Below are positions 33,390 to 42,488 of a DNA stretch of 64,000 nt, one piece after another. Position 1 is the first letter of the stretch; every line of letters starts with the position of its first letter. Under the pieces are notes generated by a model. The model was not told the origin of the DNA, searched no databases, and saw only the letters and a list, made by a program, of their open reading frames with translations. The stretch is from Flavobacterium sp. H122 (lineage in GTDB: Bacteria > Bacteroidota > Bacteroidia > Flavobacteriales > Flavobacteriaceae), in assembly GCF_004959765.1 (NCBI RefSeq), contig NZ_SJZD01000001.1, positions 124,001-188,000 on the forward strand. The letters run 5' to 3'. The position numbers were made by a program, and so were the translations under genes.

Positions 33390-34508
33390 TTACAATTCTT
33401 TTTTTAATTTCATTTGGATAGTATCCTTATATAAAACCATATTCCATTCCATTGAATTCCCTTTAAATTTATTGATTTGAACAGGAATCGTATCCGGTTT
33501 CTCTGGGTTTTTATCGAACGCAATTACTTTTATAACATCTTTATCAGCATCATAATCATACTTCATAAAGATAGACGTATTATCGTCATATTTATAAGGG
33601 TTTGGCGTATACAACAATTTACCTCTTTCTTCAAAATAGATATTTTTCCATGCTGTTGTGTCTTTTTCCCATGCATCCTCAGCAATCAATTTTCCATTAC
33701 GTGTCATAGTTTCTACATTCCATTTTCCAAAATATTTAGAAGAAGCATATACTTTACTTTTATATTGTGTCAGAAACAAAACCGGAATCAGAACGCAGGA
33801 AACCTTGGCTATATTTCTAAAACTTTTACTCCCTACGGAAGGCAAATTGTTTTCAAATCTTTTGAATAGTTCCAATATTTCGTCTTTTCTTTGATACAAT
33901 AAGTAGGTCAATCCTAAAACCATTGTAGTAGCTGTAAATGCAACAACTAAACCTATACCATAAAAAATATTTATTAATAAAATATTAAACATTACTGGTA
34001 ACAACATCGCAACTCCTAATAAAATTGTCCTTCTAAATAATAAAAAATAGCTTCCTACAATTTGGAAAAATGCTATAACAATTGAAATTCCATATGAATG
34101 ACTATAATAAATCCACGTTAATTGCTGACCATTTAAAAGGCCAGCTGGTGTATCACCGGCACTAAATGAAGGCGCAAAATTGATTCCCATTATTTTCTCA
34201 AAACCATAATTTGAAATTTGCAATGCAATCCAAAAACGTAATAATGAAGTTAACCAAAGGTGGCATTTTTCAGAATTAAAACTTCCTTTTTTTTCCTTCA
34301 AATGCCAATAAATAGAAAATCCAATTGAAAATAAAATAGCTAATGCCATACTACTTAAACCGAAAGGCAAAACATACTTGGATAATTTAAAAGGTAATAA
34401 AGGCATTACTATAAATAAGACCAGATTCACTGTTCCTACTATAGATAAAAAAGATAATGAAAATTTAGTAAACCAGTTACTTTGTTTTAGAGTTTTTGGG
34501 TTGATCAT
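33390..34508 (-). CDS. DoxX-like integral membrane protein with C-terminal extracytoplasmic domain
   Basis: A 372-residue protein. About six to seven hydrophobic helices lie in the first 240 residues; one segment (SLLRFWIALQISNYGFEKIMG) has the Arg...Tyr-Gly...Lys pattern of DoxX-like proteins. After a further helix at about 258-276 comes a soluble domain of about 100 residues with a lipocalin-like strand pattern (KYFGKWNVETMTRNGKL, YDADKDVIKVIAFDKNP). I start at ATG 34508; the frame extends upstream to 34592 but those residues look non-coding. It stands alone; function unknown. The soluble end may bind a small molecule. Confidence 0.7.
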   Translation of the reverse strand: MINPKTLKQSNWFTKFSLSFLSIVGTVNLVLFIVMPLLPFKLSKYVLPFGLSSMALAILFSIGFSIYWHLKEKKGSFNSEKCHLWLTSLLRFWIALQISNYGFEKIMGINFAPSFSAGDTPAGLLNGQQLTWIYYSHSYGISIVIAFFQIVGSYFLLFRRTILLGVAMLLPVMFNILLINIFYGIGLVVAFTATTMVLGLTYLLYQRKDEILELFKRFENNLPSVGSKSFRNIAKVSCVLIPVLFLTQYKSKVYASSKYFGKWNVETMTRNGKLIAEDAWEKDTTAWKNIYFEERGKLLYTPNPYKYDDNTSIFMKYDYDADKDVIKVIAFDKNPEKPDTIPVQINKFKGNSMEWNMVLYKDTIQMKLKKEL

Positions 34509-34640
34509 TTTTTTAGTTTTTGAGATAGGTTGTAAATATATAATTAACTTGATATATTTTACAATTATTATCCTACAAAAAACAATCAACAACTCATTTG
34601 TTTTTTAGTTCATAGAGCCAAATACTTCATGTTAGAAAAA

Positions 34641-36977
34641 TTAACCAATTACATCCAACTTTGCAAAACGAAGTAATAATTTCTTGATTCCCCCGACTTC
34701 AAACTTGATTTCCGCTTTTTTATCGGCACCAACGCCTTCAAGATTTAAAACCTGTCCTTTACCAAAACGTTCATGCATAACAATATTTCCAACAGTCAGT
34801 TTACTGTCAAACAGATTAGTATTTCCTCCGCCGGCATTACCGGAAACCGGTTTTAACTTACGGATGTTTAGATTCGGTTTTGGGTCATTATCACTAATAT
34901 ATTTAGGAGGCGTACCCGATACCGGTTTTGTGAGACGCAATTTTGACTTATCCACATCTCCAAAAATATCCACATCAATACTTGGTTTGTAACGATAATT
35001 CGTCTCAACCGGAGTCAAATATTCCAAATACTGATCATTAATTTCTTCAACAAATCGTGAAGGCTCACTATCCACCAATTTTCCCCAACGATAACGCGAT
35101 TGGGCATACGTTAAATAAGCTTGATGCTCAGCACGTGTTAGTGCAACATAGAACAAACGACGTTCTTCCTCTAATTCACTTCGGGTATTCATACTCATCG
35201 CGCTTGGAAACAAATCTTCTTCCATTCCTACGATAAAAACGGTTGGAAATTCCAACCCTTTCGCTAAGTGAATAGTCATTAAAGCCACTCTGTCATCATC
35301 ACCGGTATCATTATCCAAATCGGTTGCCAGAGCCACATCTTCCAAAAATTCAGATAAAGAACCACGGGCACCATCAACTTCTTTCTGTCCTTCGATAAAA
35401 TCTTTGATACCGTTTAGTAATTCCTCAATATTTTCAATACGGGCAATACCTTCAGGAGTTCCGTCTTTCTTAAGTTCCTGAATTAATCCAGTTTTTTTGG
35501 TTACATGATCGGTTAAATAAAACGCATCCTGATTTTCATTGATAATTTGAAAACTCTTAATCATCATCACAAAATCCTGTAATTTTTGCTTGGTTCCTGA
35601 GTTTAATTTTAAATCAATTTTATCAATATGTTCCATCACTTCAAAAATGGAACGTTTATAGTGATTCGCCGCTACTGTCAGTTTTTCTACAGTGGTATCC
35701 CCTATTCCTCTTGCCGGATAATTAATGACACGAACTAATGCTTCTTCATCTTTAGGATTTATAACCAAACGCAGATAGCACAAAACATCTTTGATTTCCT
35801 TGCGTTGATAAAATGACAAACCTCCGTAAATCCTGTATGGAATATCGCGTTTACGCAAAGCATCTTCCATTGCACGCGATTGTGCATTGGTACGGTATAA
35901 AATAGCAAACTGACCATTGTGCATTTGCTTTTGCATCTTTTCCTCAAAAATGGTAGAAGCTACAAAACGGCCTTCTTCACCATCAGTCAAACTGCGGTGG
36001 ACTTTAATTTTTGGACCTTCCTCATTGGCTGTCCAAACAATTTTATCCAGCTTGGTTTTATTATTGTCGATGACATTGTTGGCTGCTTCTACTATATTTT
36101 TTGACGAACGGTAATTTTGCTCCAAACGATACATCTTAACCCCTTCGTAATCTTTTTGGAAATTTAAAATATTATTAATGTTCGCGCCACGGAATGCATA
36201 AATACTTTGGGCATCATCTCCCACCACACAAATGTTTTGAAACCTGTCTGAAAGCGCCCGTACAATTAAATACTGTGAATGATTGGTATCCTGATACTCA
36301 TCCACCAAAATATATCTGAAACGGTCCTGATATTTCATCAATACGTCTGGGAAGCGTGTTAGCAATTCATTGGTTTTTAATAATAAATCATCAAAATCCA
36401 TAGCACCGCTTTTAAAACAACGCTCCACATAATTTTGGTAAATCTCTCCCAAACGAGGCTTTTTACTCATGGCATCTGCCTCCTGCAATTCGGGATTATT
36501 GAAATACGCTTTAACCGTAATCAAACTGTTTTTATATTGTGAAATACGGCTTAAAACCTGTTTTGGTTTATAAATATCTTTATCCAATTGCATCTCCTTG
36601 ATAATCTGACCTATCAATCGGACGGAATCCTGAGAATCATAAATGGTAAAATTGGAAGGATAGCCTAATTTTTCTGACTCGATACGTAAAATTTTGGCAA
36701 AAACCGAGTGAAAGGTTCCCATCCAAAGATTTTTAGCTTCGTTATTACCCACAATATCCGCGATACGTTTTTTCATTTCACGTGCGGCTTTATTGGTAAA
36801 CGTTAATGACAAAATATTAAACGCATCAACCCCCTGACTCATCAGGTTGGCAATACGGACTGTCAATACTCTGGTTTTACCGGAACCCGCACCTGCAATC
36901 ACAATCATTGGCCCATCTTTCTGTAAAACAGGAGCTTGCTGAGCGTCATTTAACTTACTAATTATCTCTTGAATCAT
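34641..36977 (-). CDS. PcrA/UvrD-type superfamily 1A DNA helicase
   Basis: A 778-residue 3'-5' helicase for nucleotide excision and mismatch repair and for clearing stalled complexes. Motifs in order: Walker A IAGAGSGKTRVL (about 29-40), FTNKAAREMKKR (Ia), LVDEYQDTN (II), VVGDDAQSIYAFRGA (III), LEQNYRSSKNI (IV), MTIHLAKGLEFPTVF (V) and VALTRAEHQAYL (VI). The C-terminal 60 residues carry the tudor-like domain with IVMHERFGKGQVLNLEG that binds RNA polymerase in PcrA. Start at ATG 36977, 17 nt after a -7 box. Full length. Confidence 0.93.
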   Translation of the reverse strand: MIQEIISKLNDAQQAPVLQKDGPMIVIAGAGSGKTRVLTVRIANLMSQGVDAFNILSLTFTNKAAREMKKRIADIVGNNEAKNLWMGTFHSVFAKILRIESEKLGYPSNFTIYDSQDSVRLIGQIIKEMQLDKDIYKPKQVLSRISQYKNSLITVKAYFNNPELQEADAMSKKPRLGEIYQNYVERCFKSGAMDFDDLLLKTNELLTRFPDVLMKYQDRFRYILVDEYQDTNHSQYLIVRALSDRFQNICVVGDDAQSIYAFRGANINNILNFQKDYEGVKMYRLEQNYRSSKNIVEAANNVIDNNKTKLDKIVWTANEEGPKIKVHRSLTDGEEGRFVASTIFEEKMQKQMHNGQFAILYRTNAQSRAMEDALRKRDIPYRIYGGLSFYQRKEIKDVLCYLRLVINPKDEEALVRVINYPARGIGDTTVEKLTVAANHYKRSIFEVMEHIDKIDLKLNSGTKQKLQDFVMMIKSFQIINENQDAFYLTDHVTKKTGLIQELKKDGTPEGIARIENIEELLNGIKDFIEGQKEVDGARGSLSEFLEDVALATDLDNDTGDDDRVALMTIHLAKGLEFPTVFIVGMEEDLFPSAMSMNTRSELEEERRLFYVALTRAEHQAYLTYAQSRYRWGKLVDSEPSRFVEEINDQYLEYLTPVETNYRYKPSIDVDIFGDVDKSKLRLTKPVSGTPPKYISDNDPKPNLNIRKLKPVSGNAGGGNTNLFDSKLTVGNIVMHERFGKGQVLNLEGVGADKKAEIKFEVGGIKKLLLRFAKLDVIG

Positions 36978-36994
36978 AACCAAAATCGAAAGTC

Positions 36995-37002
36995 CAAAAG
37001 TA
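36995..37002 (-). promoter_or_regulatory. -7 promoter element (TACTTTTG) before the PcrA/UvrD helicase
   Basis: An exact TAnnTTTG match on the minus strand 17 nt before the ATG at 36977. It supports this start over an in-frame ATG at 37025, which lies upstream of the box. Confidence 0.55.
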
Positions 37003-37090
37003 CGTTTCAAACTTATTAAATACAACCTTTAAATAATTTTTTATCTTTTGTTTTGAATCAAAAAATGTATATTCACAACAAATTAGATAA

Positions 37091-38485
37091 ATGAAAAATA
37101 ATAATCAACTAAACAGGACTTTAGGCCTTACCAGTGTGGTCGTTATTGTCATAGGAAATGTTCTGGGTTCAGGTGTTTATAAAAAAATTGCTCCAATGGC
37201 GGCTGAACTCAATTCCTCACTTTGGATTTTAGCAGCCTGGCTGGTTGCAGGTATCATCACACTTTTTGGCGCACTCTGCAATGCCGAAGTTGCGGGATTA
37301 CTCTCAGATACCGGAGGCGAATACAACTATTACAAAAAGATTTACAACCGCTTTTTTTCATTTTCGTATGGATGGACAGCGTTCACTGTAGTACAAACGG
37401 CAGCTATATCATCTTTAGCATATGTGTTTTCACAATCTTTGAACACTATTCTTCAACTTCCGGAACTACTTGCCGATTATAAAACGTTTTCAATCGGCGG
37501 TATTTTTTATCCGTTTGAAAATTTCACAGTAAAAGTAACTGCAATCGTACTTATCGGGATATTATCCTGGATAAATTTCTTCGGTGTAAAATTTGGCACA
37601 GCGATAAGTAAATTCATTTTGATTTTAGTTATTATTGGGATTGCTGTGATTGTGCTTTTTGGGATTACCGCTCCTAATGCAAATATTTCAAATGCATTTC
37701 AGTTAAATTCTAACAGCAATACGGCAACTGTAAGTACTTTTTTCACTGCAATGCTCGCGGCTTTTTGGGCATATCAAGGCTGGGCTTCCATAGGTTTTTT
37801 AGGAGGTGAAATTAAAGATGCCGGAAAAAATATTCCAAAAGGGATAGCTATCGGTGTTGGTGCTGTAATTACCATTTATCTAATTGTCAATATGGTTTAT
37901 TTATCATTACTGCCTATTGAAAAATTATCGAAAATTGCATCTGAACCCAACGGAATTGCAGCAATAGCAGCTATAGAAAGTTTTTGGGGAACCGGTGGCA
38001 AGCTATTCATATCCGTTTTGATATTGATAACCACACTTGGCTGTACACACATGACTATTCTGGCAAGCTGCAGAACCTATTATGCAATGGCTAAAGAAGG
38101 ACTTTTCTTTAAACCTGTTTCCAAAATTAATTCCAGTCAGGTTCCTGCAAATTCCTTATTATATCAGGCGGTTTGGGCATGCCTCCTAATTCTTTCGGGC
38201 TCATTTGACCAATTGACCGACATGATTATTTTTGCGATTTTCATTTATTACGGAGCAACAGCAATGGGAGTTTTTATTTTACGAAAAAAAATGGCAGATG
38301 CTGTACGTCCTTATAAAGTATGGGGCTACCCCATTGTTCCGGCAATATTTATATTATTCTGCTTCGGATTGTTTATGAATACTGTTATCACAAGACCCCG
38401 CGAAGCTGGATTAGGTATGTTACTGATTCTGACCGGAATTCCTATGTATTGGTATTTTAAGAGAAAAAACAATCTTTCTGAATAA
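37091..38485 (+). CDS. APC-superfamily amino acid permease
   Basis: A 464-residue inner-membrane transporter with about 12 helices. The N-terminal helix carries the family's unwound substrate-binding motif, VVIVIGNVLGSGVYK (G-S-G), and later helices show TGGEYNYYKKIY and GWASIGFLGGEIKDAGKNIPKG, typical of the LAT/APC amino acid exchange group. A terminal DUF-type extension is absent. Substrate is probably a neutral or branched amino acid, but this cannot be fixed from sequence. It diverges from pcrA/uvrD and precedes the small anchored protein. Confidence 0.91.
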   Translation: MKNNNQLNRTLGLTSVVVIVIGNVLGSGVYKKIAPMAAELNSSLWILAAWLVAGIITLFGALCNAEVAGLLSDTGGEYNYYKKIYNRFFSFSYGWTAFTVVQTAAISSLAYVFSQSLNTILQLPELLADYKTFSIGGIFYPFENFTVKVTAIVLIGILSWINFFGVKFGTAISKFILILVIIGIAVIVLFGITAPNANISNAFQLNSNSNTATVSTFFTAMLAAFWAYQGWASIGFLGGEIKDAGKNIPKGIAIGVGAVITIYLIVNMVYLSLLPIEKLSKIASEPNGIAAIAAIESFWGTGGKLFISVLILITTLGCTHMTILASCRTYYAMAKEGLFFKPVSKINSSQVPANSLLYQAVWACLLILSGSFDQLTDMIIFAIFIYYGATAMGVFILRKKMADAVRPYKVWGYPIVPAIFILFCFGLFMNTVITRPREAGLGMLLILTGIPMYWYFKRKNNLSE

Positions 38486-38495
38486 TTTATTCTTC

Positions 38496-38503
38496 TATTT
38501 TTG
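38496..38503 (+). promoter_or_regulatory. -7 promoter element (TATTTTTG) before the gene at 38521
   Basis: An exact TAnnTTTG match 17 nt before the start codon, in the 35-bp gap after the permease gene. No -33 TTG is evident. Confidence 0.45.
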
Positions 38504-38520
38504 TAAAAAAATAAAACTAT

Positions 38521-39042
38521 ATGCTTACTGATAAAATAATTGAAATCGCTGCTTATACACTACCATCATTAATCACAGGCGGTGTAGCTTATTACCTTTT
38601 TGAATCTTATTTTAAAAACGAAGAAAAAAGAAGGAGTTTTTTATTGATGAAAAACACTCAAAAAGATGCTTTGCCATTAAAACTACAGGCTTATGAGCGC
38701 ATGTCTATTTTTTTAGAGAGAATCAATCCTGCAAAACTATTGGTTAGAGTAGCCCCTTTTTCTGCTGACAAAAATCATTATGAAGCCTTTATTATTGAGC
38801 ATATTGAACAAGAATATGAGCACAATCTTGCACAACAGATCTATATCACTGATGATTGCTGGAATGTGATTTTAACAGCAAAAAACACTATTATCCAAAA
38901 CGTTAGAAAAACTGCAAAACGTGACGATATTACAACGGCAGACTCACTTCGTGAAACTATTTTAATACAGTTAGTAGAACAGGAATCACCTACAACCATT
39001 GCTTTGGCTTATTTGAAAAAAGAAGTTGGACAGATGATATAA
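38521..39042 (+). CDS. Unknown membrane-anchored protein, Bacteroidota-type
   Basis: A 173-residue protein with one N-terminal membrane helix (about 10-28) followed by a charged, helical cytoplasmic domain. Recurrent features are QAYERMSIFLERINPAKLLVRV and HIEQEYEHNLAQQIYITDDCWN, which I have seen in conserved hypothetical proteins of Flavobacteria and related groups. No catalytic motif is evident. The region ALKLQAYERM suggests helical packing, perhaps dimerisation. It ends 2 nt before a long perfect hairpin. Confidence 0.72.
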   Translation: MLTDKIIEIAAYTLPSLITGGVAYYLFESYFKNEEKRRSFLLMKNTQKDALPLKLQAYERMSIFLERINPAKLLVRVAPFSADKNHYEAFIIEHIEQEYEHNLAQQIYITDDCWNVILTAKNTIIQNVRKTAKRDDITTADSLRETILIQLVEQESPTTIALAYLKKEVGQMI

Positions 39043-39043
39043 A

Positions 39044-39082
39044 TTAACACCTGACAGGTTTTGTAAACCTGTCAGGTGTTAA
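39044..39082. repeat. Perfect 18-bp inverted repeat (terminator-like hairpin)
   Basis: The arms 39044-39061 and 39065-39082 are exact reverse complements separated by 3 nt, centred on ACCTGACAGG / CCTGTCAGGT. It sits between two convergent genes and may act as a terminator, but it lacks a long T run. The same CCTGACAGGTTT core appears in part in the terminator at 15600-15634 (CCTGA...TCAGG), and I recall it as a common hairpin in Flavobacterium. Confidence 0.7.
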
Positions 39083-39084
39083 AT

Positions 39085-41160
39085 CTACTTAATTTCCCCT
39101 TTTAAAAAGTTCTGTTCTCTCTCCTTCAATTTAGGTAATAATTCCGTAAATACTTTTTTGAATTTTTCTTTTTTAAGCATTCCACGGATTGTATTTTTAG
39201 CAAAAGCCACAAACTGCCATTTGTGATGTGTTGTAGCGTTGACTAATGATGTCAATACTCTTTCATCTGTTGGATTAAGCTGTAAAAGCATTTCTAACGC
39301 ATTTTTCCTAACAGTTGCATCATATTGAGTTGAGGTATAATTTATCAATTCATTATAAAATTTTGGTTTTTCTTCTGGCTTAAAATCTTTATCCAAACAG
39401 GCATATAACAACCAAATCGTTCTGAAGCTTTTATCATTATTGCCAATTATACTTTCTGTCGCTGTTAAATATTTAGCTCTTTCTTCTGGAAATTGATCAC
39501 ATAATTGCTGAAAAACAATTTCTTTGGTTACATAAGAATTATCATTTAACAGACTCTCATATTCGGTTTTAAATTCAACTGGAATTTTTCTGGTTGATTC
39601 GGCAATGGCCTGACGGATTTTTAAATCGTTTGACTTTATTGCCAATTGCAATAATTCTCTTTTCTGTTCAAAAGGAACATCAATTAATTGATAAATAATT
39701 TCTTGAGATAAAATATAATATTTATTTGATTTTAAAATAGTTGAAAACAAACCCTTTTTACTTTCAAAAGATTGATTCTGCAATTTTTGCAATTCAAAAT
39801 ACTGACTCATAACTTTATTTTTACTCATCATGGCTATAGCTTTTTGAGTATCAGAAGTTTTAGCTTCCAACCATTCATTTTTAAAATTTTCAGTGTTGAA
39901 TTTTGGCGATACTTTCTTTATTTCAGCCAAAAAACAATCGGTATCCACTGTTTTAAACTGATATTTTTTAAGGTATGTTTTTACAGCTTTACGGAATTTT
40001 TCAGCACCAATACTTTCTCTTAAATAATGCAGTGCCCAGGCTCCTTTTTTATAAAAAGTCAGCGAACTTGCTTTTTCATTCAAAATTGGAATAGTGTCGT
40101 ACTTTGATGCTTTTTGGATTTCTTCGGCATTTTTTAACAATTCATATTGAAAATGAGTATCGCCAAACAAATGTTTTTCTGCCAACAAAGCATAATACGT
40201 TGCAAAACCTTCCTGCAACCAATGGTGTTTGCCTTCTTTAGCAGTAATCAAATCACCAAACCAGTGATGTGCCAACTCATGAGCGTTCACATTAATATAG
40301 CTTTGATCATTAAAACCTATTTCATCCGCTACATAATCCTGTGCAAATAATGTTGCTGTGGTGTTTTCCATGCCGGCATATAAAAAGTCATGAACAGGAA
40401 CCTGTTTATAGATTTCCCACGGATATTTAAAACCGGTTTCTTTTTCCAAAAAATCAAAAATCTGTTTTGAATATTTATAAGTCCATTCAAATTTAGAAGC
40501 ATCTTCAGGTTTATAATAAAGTTCTAAAGGAATTTTCGATTTTGAATAAAGCGTTTTAAAATCAAACCGGCCAATTGCCAGCATGACTAGATAAGATGAC
40601 ATGGGCTTTTGCATTTCATACTTCCATACTTTGGCACTGCCCTTTTCATTCATCGAAGTATTTATCAGCTTTCCATTGGAAATAACCTGATAGAAAGGAT
40701 TAAAAGAAACAGACAGGTTGAATATTACTTTTTCGTTCACATCGTCAAAACTCGGCAACCAATGTGATGTATATTTCCCCTGTCCTTGTGTCCAAATTTG
40801 CTCTGATCCGGAATTTGCTTCCCACCCTACAAAATAAAGCGCTTGTCTGGGTTTTGCTTCGTATAAAAATGTGATTTGATTTTTTCCTACTTTATATCCT
40901 TCAAACAGGTTTAAGGTTTTTCCGTTATTTTTAAAATTTACAACTTTACCATTTATGGAAACATCAGTTATAGTCATGCTCTTAGCATCAATTTTAATTG
41001 TATCAATCTTCGATTTTACTTCAAAATCATACTGAACATTACCGTTTATCAGTTTTTCAGAAGGATATAAATTAACATGAGCATTCATATTAGTAAAATC
41101 AACTTTTTCAAGTTGCTGACCAAAAGCAATAACAGAAAATAATAGAAAAAAATAACGCAT
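39085..41160 (-). CDS. M1-family (aminopeptidase N-like) metallopeptidase, exported
   Basis: A 691-residue exported zinc aminopeptidase. A short signal peptide (MRYFFLLFSVIAFGQ) is followed by the N-terminal beta-saddle domain, then the catalytic thermolysin-like domain with the exopeptidase motif AGMENTTATLF (GAMEN-like, here GMENT) and the zinc site NAHELAHHWFGDL with the downstream EGFATYYALL Glu. The C-terminal 220 residues are helical HEAT-like repeats. The GAMEN Ala is replaced at the first position, still typical of bacterial exported members. A -7 box lies 19 nt before the start. Confidence 0.93.
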   Translation of the reverse strand: MRYFFLLFSVIAFGQQLEKVDFTNMNAHVNLYPSEKLINGNVQYDFEVKSKIDTIKIDAKSMTITDVSINGKVVNFKNNGKTLNLFEGYKVGKNQITFLYEAKPRQALYFVGWEANSGSEQIWTQGQGKYTSHWLPSFDDVNEKVIFNLSVSFNPFYQVISNGKLINTSMNEKGSAKVWKYEMQKPMSSYLVMLAIGRFDFKTLYSKSKIPLELYYKPEDASKFEWTYKYSKQIFDFLEKETGFKYPWEIYKQVPVHDFLYAGMENTTATLFAQDYVADEIGFNDQSYINVNAHELAHHWFGDLITAKEGKHHWLQEGFATYYALLAEKHLFGDTHFQYELLKNAEEIQKASKYDTIPILNEKASSLTFYKKGAWALHYLRESIGAEKFRKAVKTYLKKYQFKTVDTDCFLAEIKKVSPKFNTENFKNEWLEAKTSDTQKAIAMMSKNKVMSQYFELQKLQNQSFESKKGLFSTILKSNKYYILSQEIIYQLIDVPFEQKRELLQLAIKSNDLKIRQAIAESTRKIPVEFKTEYESLLNDNSYVTKEIVFQQLCDQFPEERAKYLTATESIIGNNDKSFRTIWLLYACLDKDFKPEEKPKFYNELINYTSTQYDATVRKNALEMLLQLNPTDERVLTSLVNATTHHKWQFVAFAKNTIRGMLKKEKFKKVFTELLPKLKEREQNFLKGEIK

Positions 41161-41179
41161 AGTTTTATTTTGTGTACAT

Positions 41180-41187
41180 CAAAAATA
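41180..41187 (-). promoter_or_regulatory. -7 promoter element (TATTTTTG) before the M1 peptidase gene
   Basis: An exact TAnnTTTG match on the minus strand 19 nt before the start codon at 41160. Confidence 0.5.
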
Positions 41188-41232
41188 GTTGGATTTTCCG
41201 ACTTTTTGTAAGTTTACACTAAATTTTAAGAT

Positions 41233-41970
41233 TTGAAACCAAAAGCCATTTTTAACTGGAGCAGCGGAAAAGATTCAGCACTTGCATTGTACAAAATTCT
41301 GCAATCAAACGACTACGAAATCGTTTCGTTACTGACCAGTGTAAACAAACAATACAACCGGATATCAATGCATGGTGTCCGTGCCGAATTACTGGAACAG
41401 CAAGCCAAAAGCATTGGTTTATCATTACATAAAATGGAAATCCCCGAAATGCCTACCATGGAAATTTATGAGGAAGTGATGCGGAATACCTTGACAGATT
41501 TTAAAAACAATGGAGTTACACATTCCATTTTTGGAGATATTTTTTTAGAAGATTTACGAAAATACAGAGAAGAAAAACTTGAAAACATAGGTTTTACCGG
41601 TGTTTTTCCACTTTGGAAAAGAGATACAAAAGAACTTATACACGAATTTTTGGATTTAGGTTTTAAAACCATTGTCACTTGTGTTAATGAACGAAATTTA
41701 GACAAATCGTTTGTAGGACGTGTGATTGATGAACAGTTTATAAAAGATTTACCGGACAAAGTTGATGTTTGTGGTGAAAACGGAGAATTTCATACTTTTA
41801 CTTTTGACGGACCAATTTTCTCTAAACCAATTGATTTTGAAATTGGTGAAATTGTGCACCGTAAATATGAAAGACCAAAAACCGATGATTCTAATGAAGT
41901 CTGCAACTCGGTTACTGATGATACAGCTTTTGATTATGGATTTTGGTATTGTGATTTAATTCCAAATTAA
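41233..41970 (+). CDS. ATP-pyrophosphatase of the diphthine-ammonia ligase (Dph6/COG2102) family
   Basis: A 245-residue adenine-nucleotide alpha-hydrolase fold protein. The PP-loop is present as FNWSSGKDSALAL (about 7-19, SGKDS), and the family segments MHGVRAELLEQQAKSIGL, FGDIFLEDLRKYRE and FPLWKRDTKELIHEFLDLGFKTIV follow. Eukaryotic relatives amidate diphthine; bacteria lack diphthamide, so the bacterial role is unknown. The start is TTG at 41233: the frame has a TAA two codons upstream and no ATG. It is 8 nt from the next gene. Confidence 0.85.
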   Translation: MKPKAIFNWSSGKDSALALYKILQSNDYEIVSLLTSVNKQYNRISMHGVRAELLEQQAKSIGLSLHKMEIPEMPTMEIYEEVMRNTLTDFKNNGVTHSIFGDIFLEDLRKYREEKLENIGFTGVFPLWKRDTKELIHEFLDLGFKTIVTCVNERNLDKSFVGRVIDEQFIKDLPDKVDVCGENGEFHTFTFDGPIFSKPIDFEIGEIVHRKYERPKTDDSNEVCNSVTDDTAFDYGFWYCDLIPN

Positions 41971-41978
41971 AAATTCTT

Positions 41979-42485
41979 ATGGGTACAGCTAAAGAAACTA
42001 AAGAAATAGCCGAAATTTTAAATTTTTTAAATAAAATAGGCATTACAACAGTGGAAAAGGAATTACCAAAAGATACTTTTTTACCTGGATTGGCACTAAG
42101 TAGTAAAGGTATAGAAATAGATTTTGGCCAATTATTGTATCCTGGAGATATTTTACATGAAGCCGGACATTTAGCTGTTACTCCAAGCTTCCAAAGAAAT
42201 TTAATCGGGACAAATGAAATGCCTGAGGAATGGCCAACCCAAGGGGATGAAATAGCAGCAATGTTATGGTCATTTGCCGCATCGGAGCATTTGAATCTTC
42301 CTATAGATTTAGTTTTTCATCCCAATGGATACAAAAATCAGTCGGAATGGTTAATTGAAAACTATTCCAGTGGCAATTACATCGGATTGCCTCTTCTGGA
42401 ATGGATGGGTTTGACTACTAGTGAAACAAATGAAATAAAAAAAGATATTGCTTTTCCTAAAATGATAAAATGGTTAAGAGATTAA
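41979..42485 (+). CDS. Unknown HExxH protein, putative small metalloprotease
   Basis: A 168-residue cytoplasmic protein. It contains a perfect zinc-protease signature, ILHEAGHLAV (H60, E61, H64), and 27 residues later QGDEIAAMLWSFAASEHL, where Glu91 is placed as the third ligand of a gluzincin could be. Nothing else identifies a family and the protein is much smaller than usual proteases. It lies 8 nt after the ATP-pyrophosphatase gene and 3 nt before the hydroxylase gene, so it is expected to be made together with them. Peptidase activity is a guess based on motif alone. Confidence 0.68.
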   Translation: MGTAKETKEIAEILNFLNKIGITTVEKELPKDTFLPGLALSSKGIEIDFGQLLYPGDILHEAGHLAVTPSFQRNLIGTNEMPEEWPTQGDEIAAMLWSFAASEHLNLPIDLVFHPNGYKNQSEWLIENYSSGNYIGLPLLEWMGLTTSETNEIKKDIAFPKMIKWLRD

Positions 42486-42488
42486 AAA

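Noticed and set aside
29662..36977. RecD-like and PcrA/UvrD helicases as a defence island
   Set aside because: They are separate genes among core functions with no nuclease, methylase or mobile-element neighbours.
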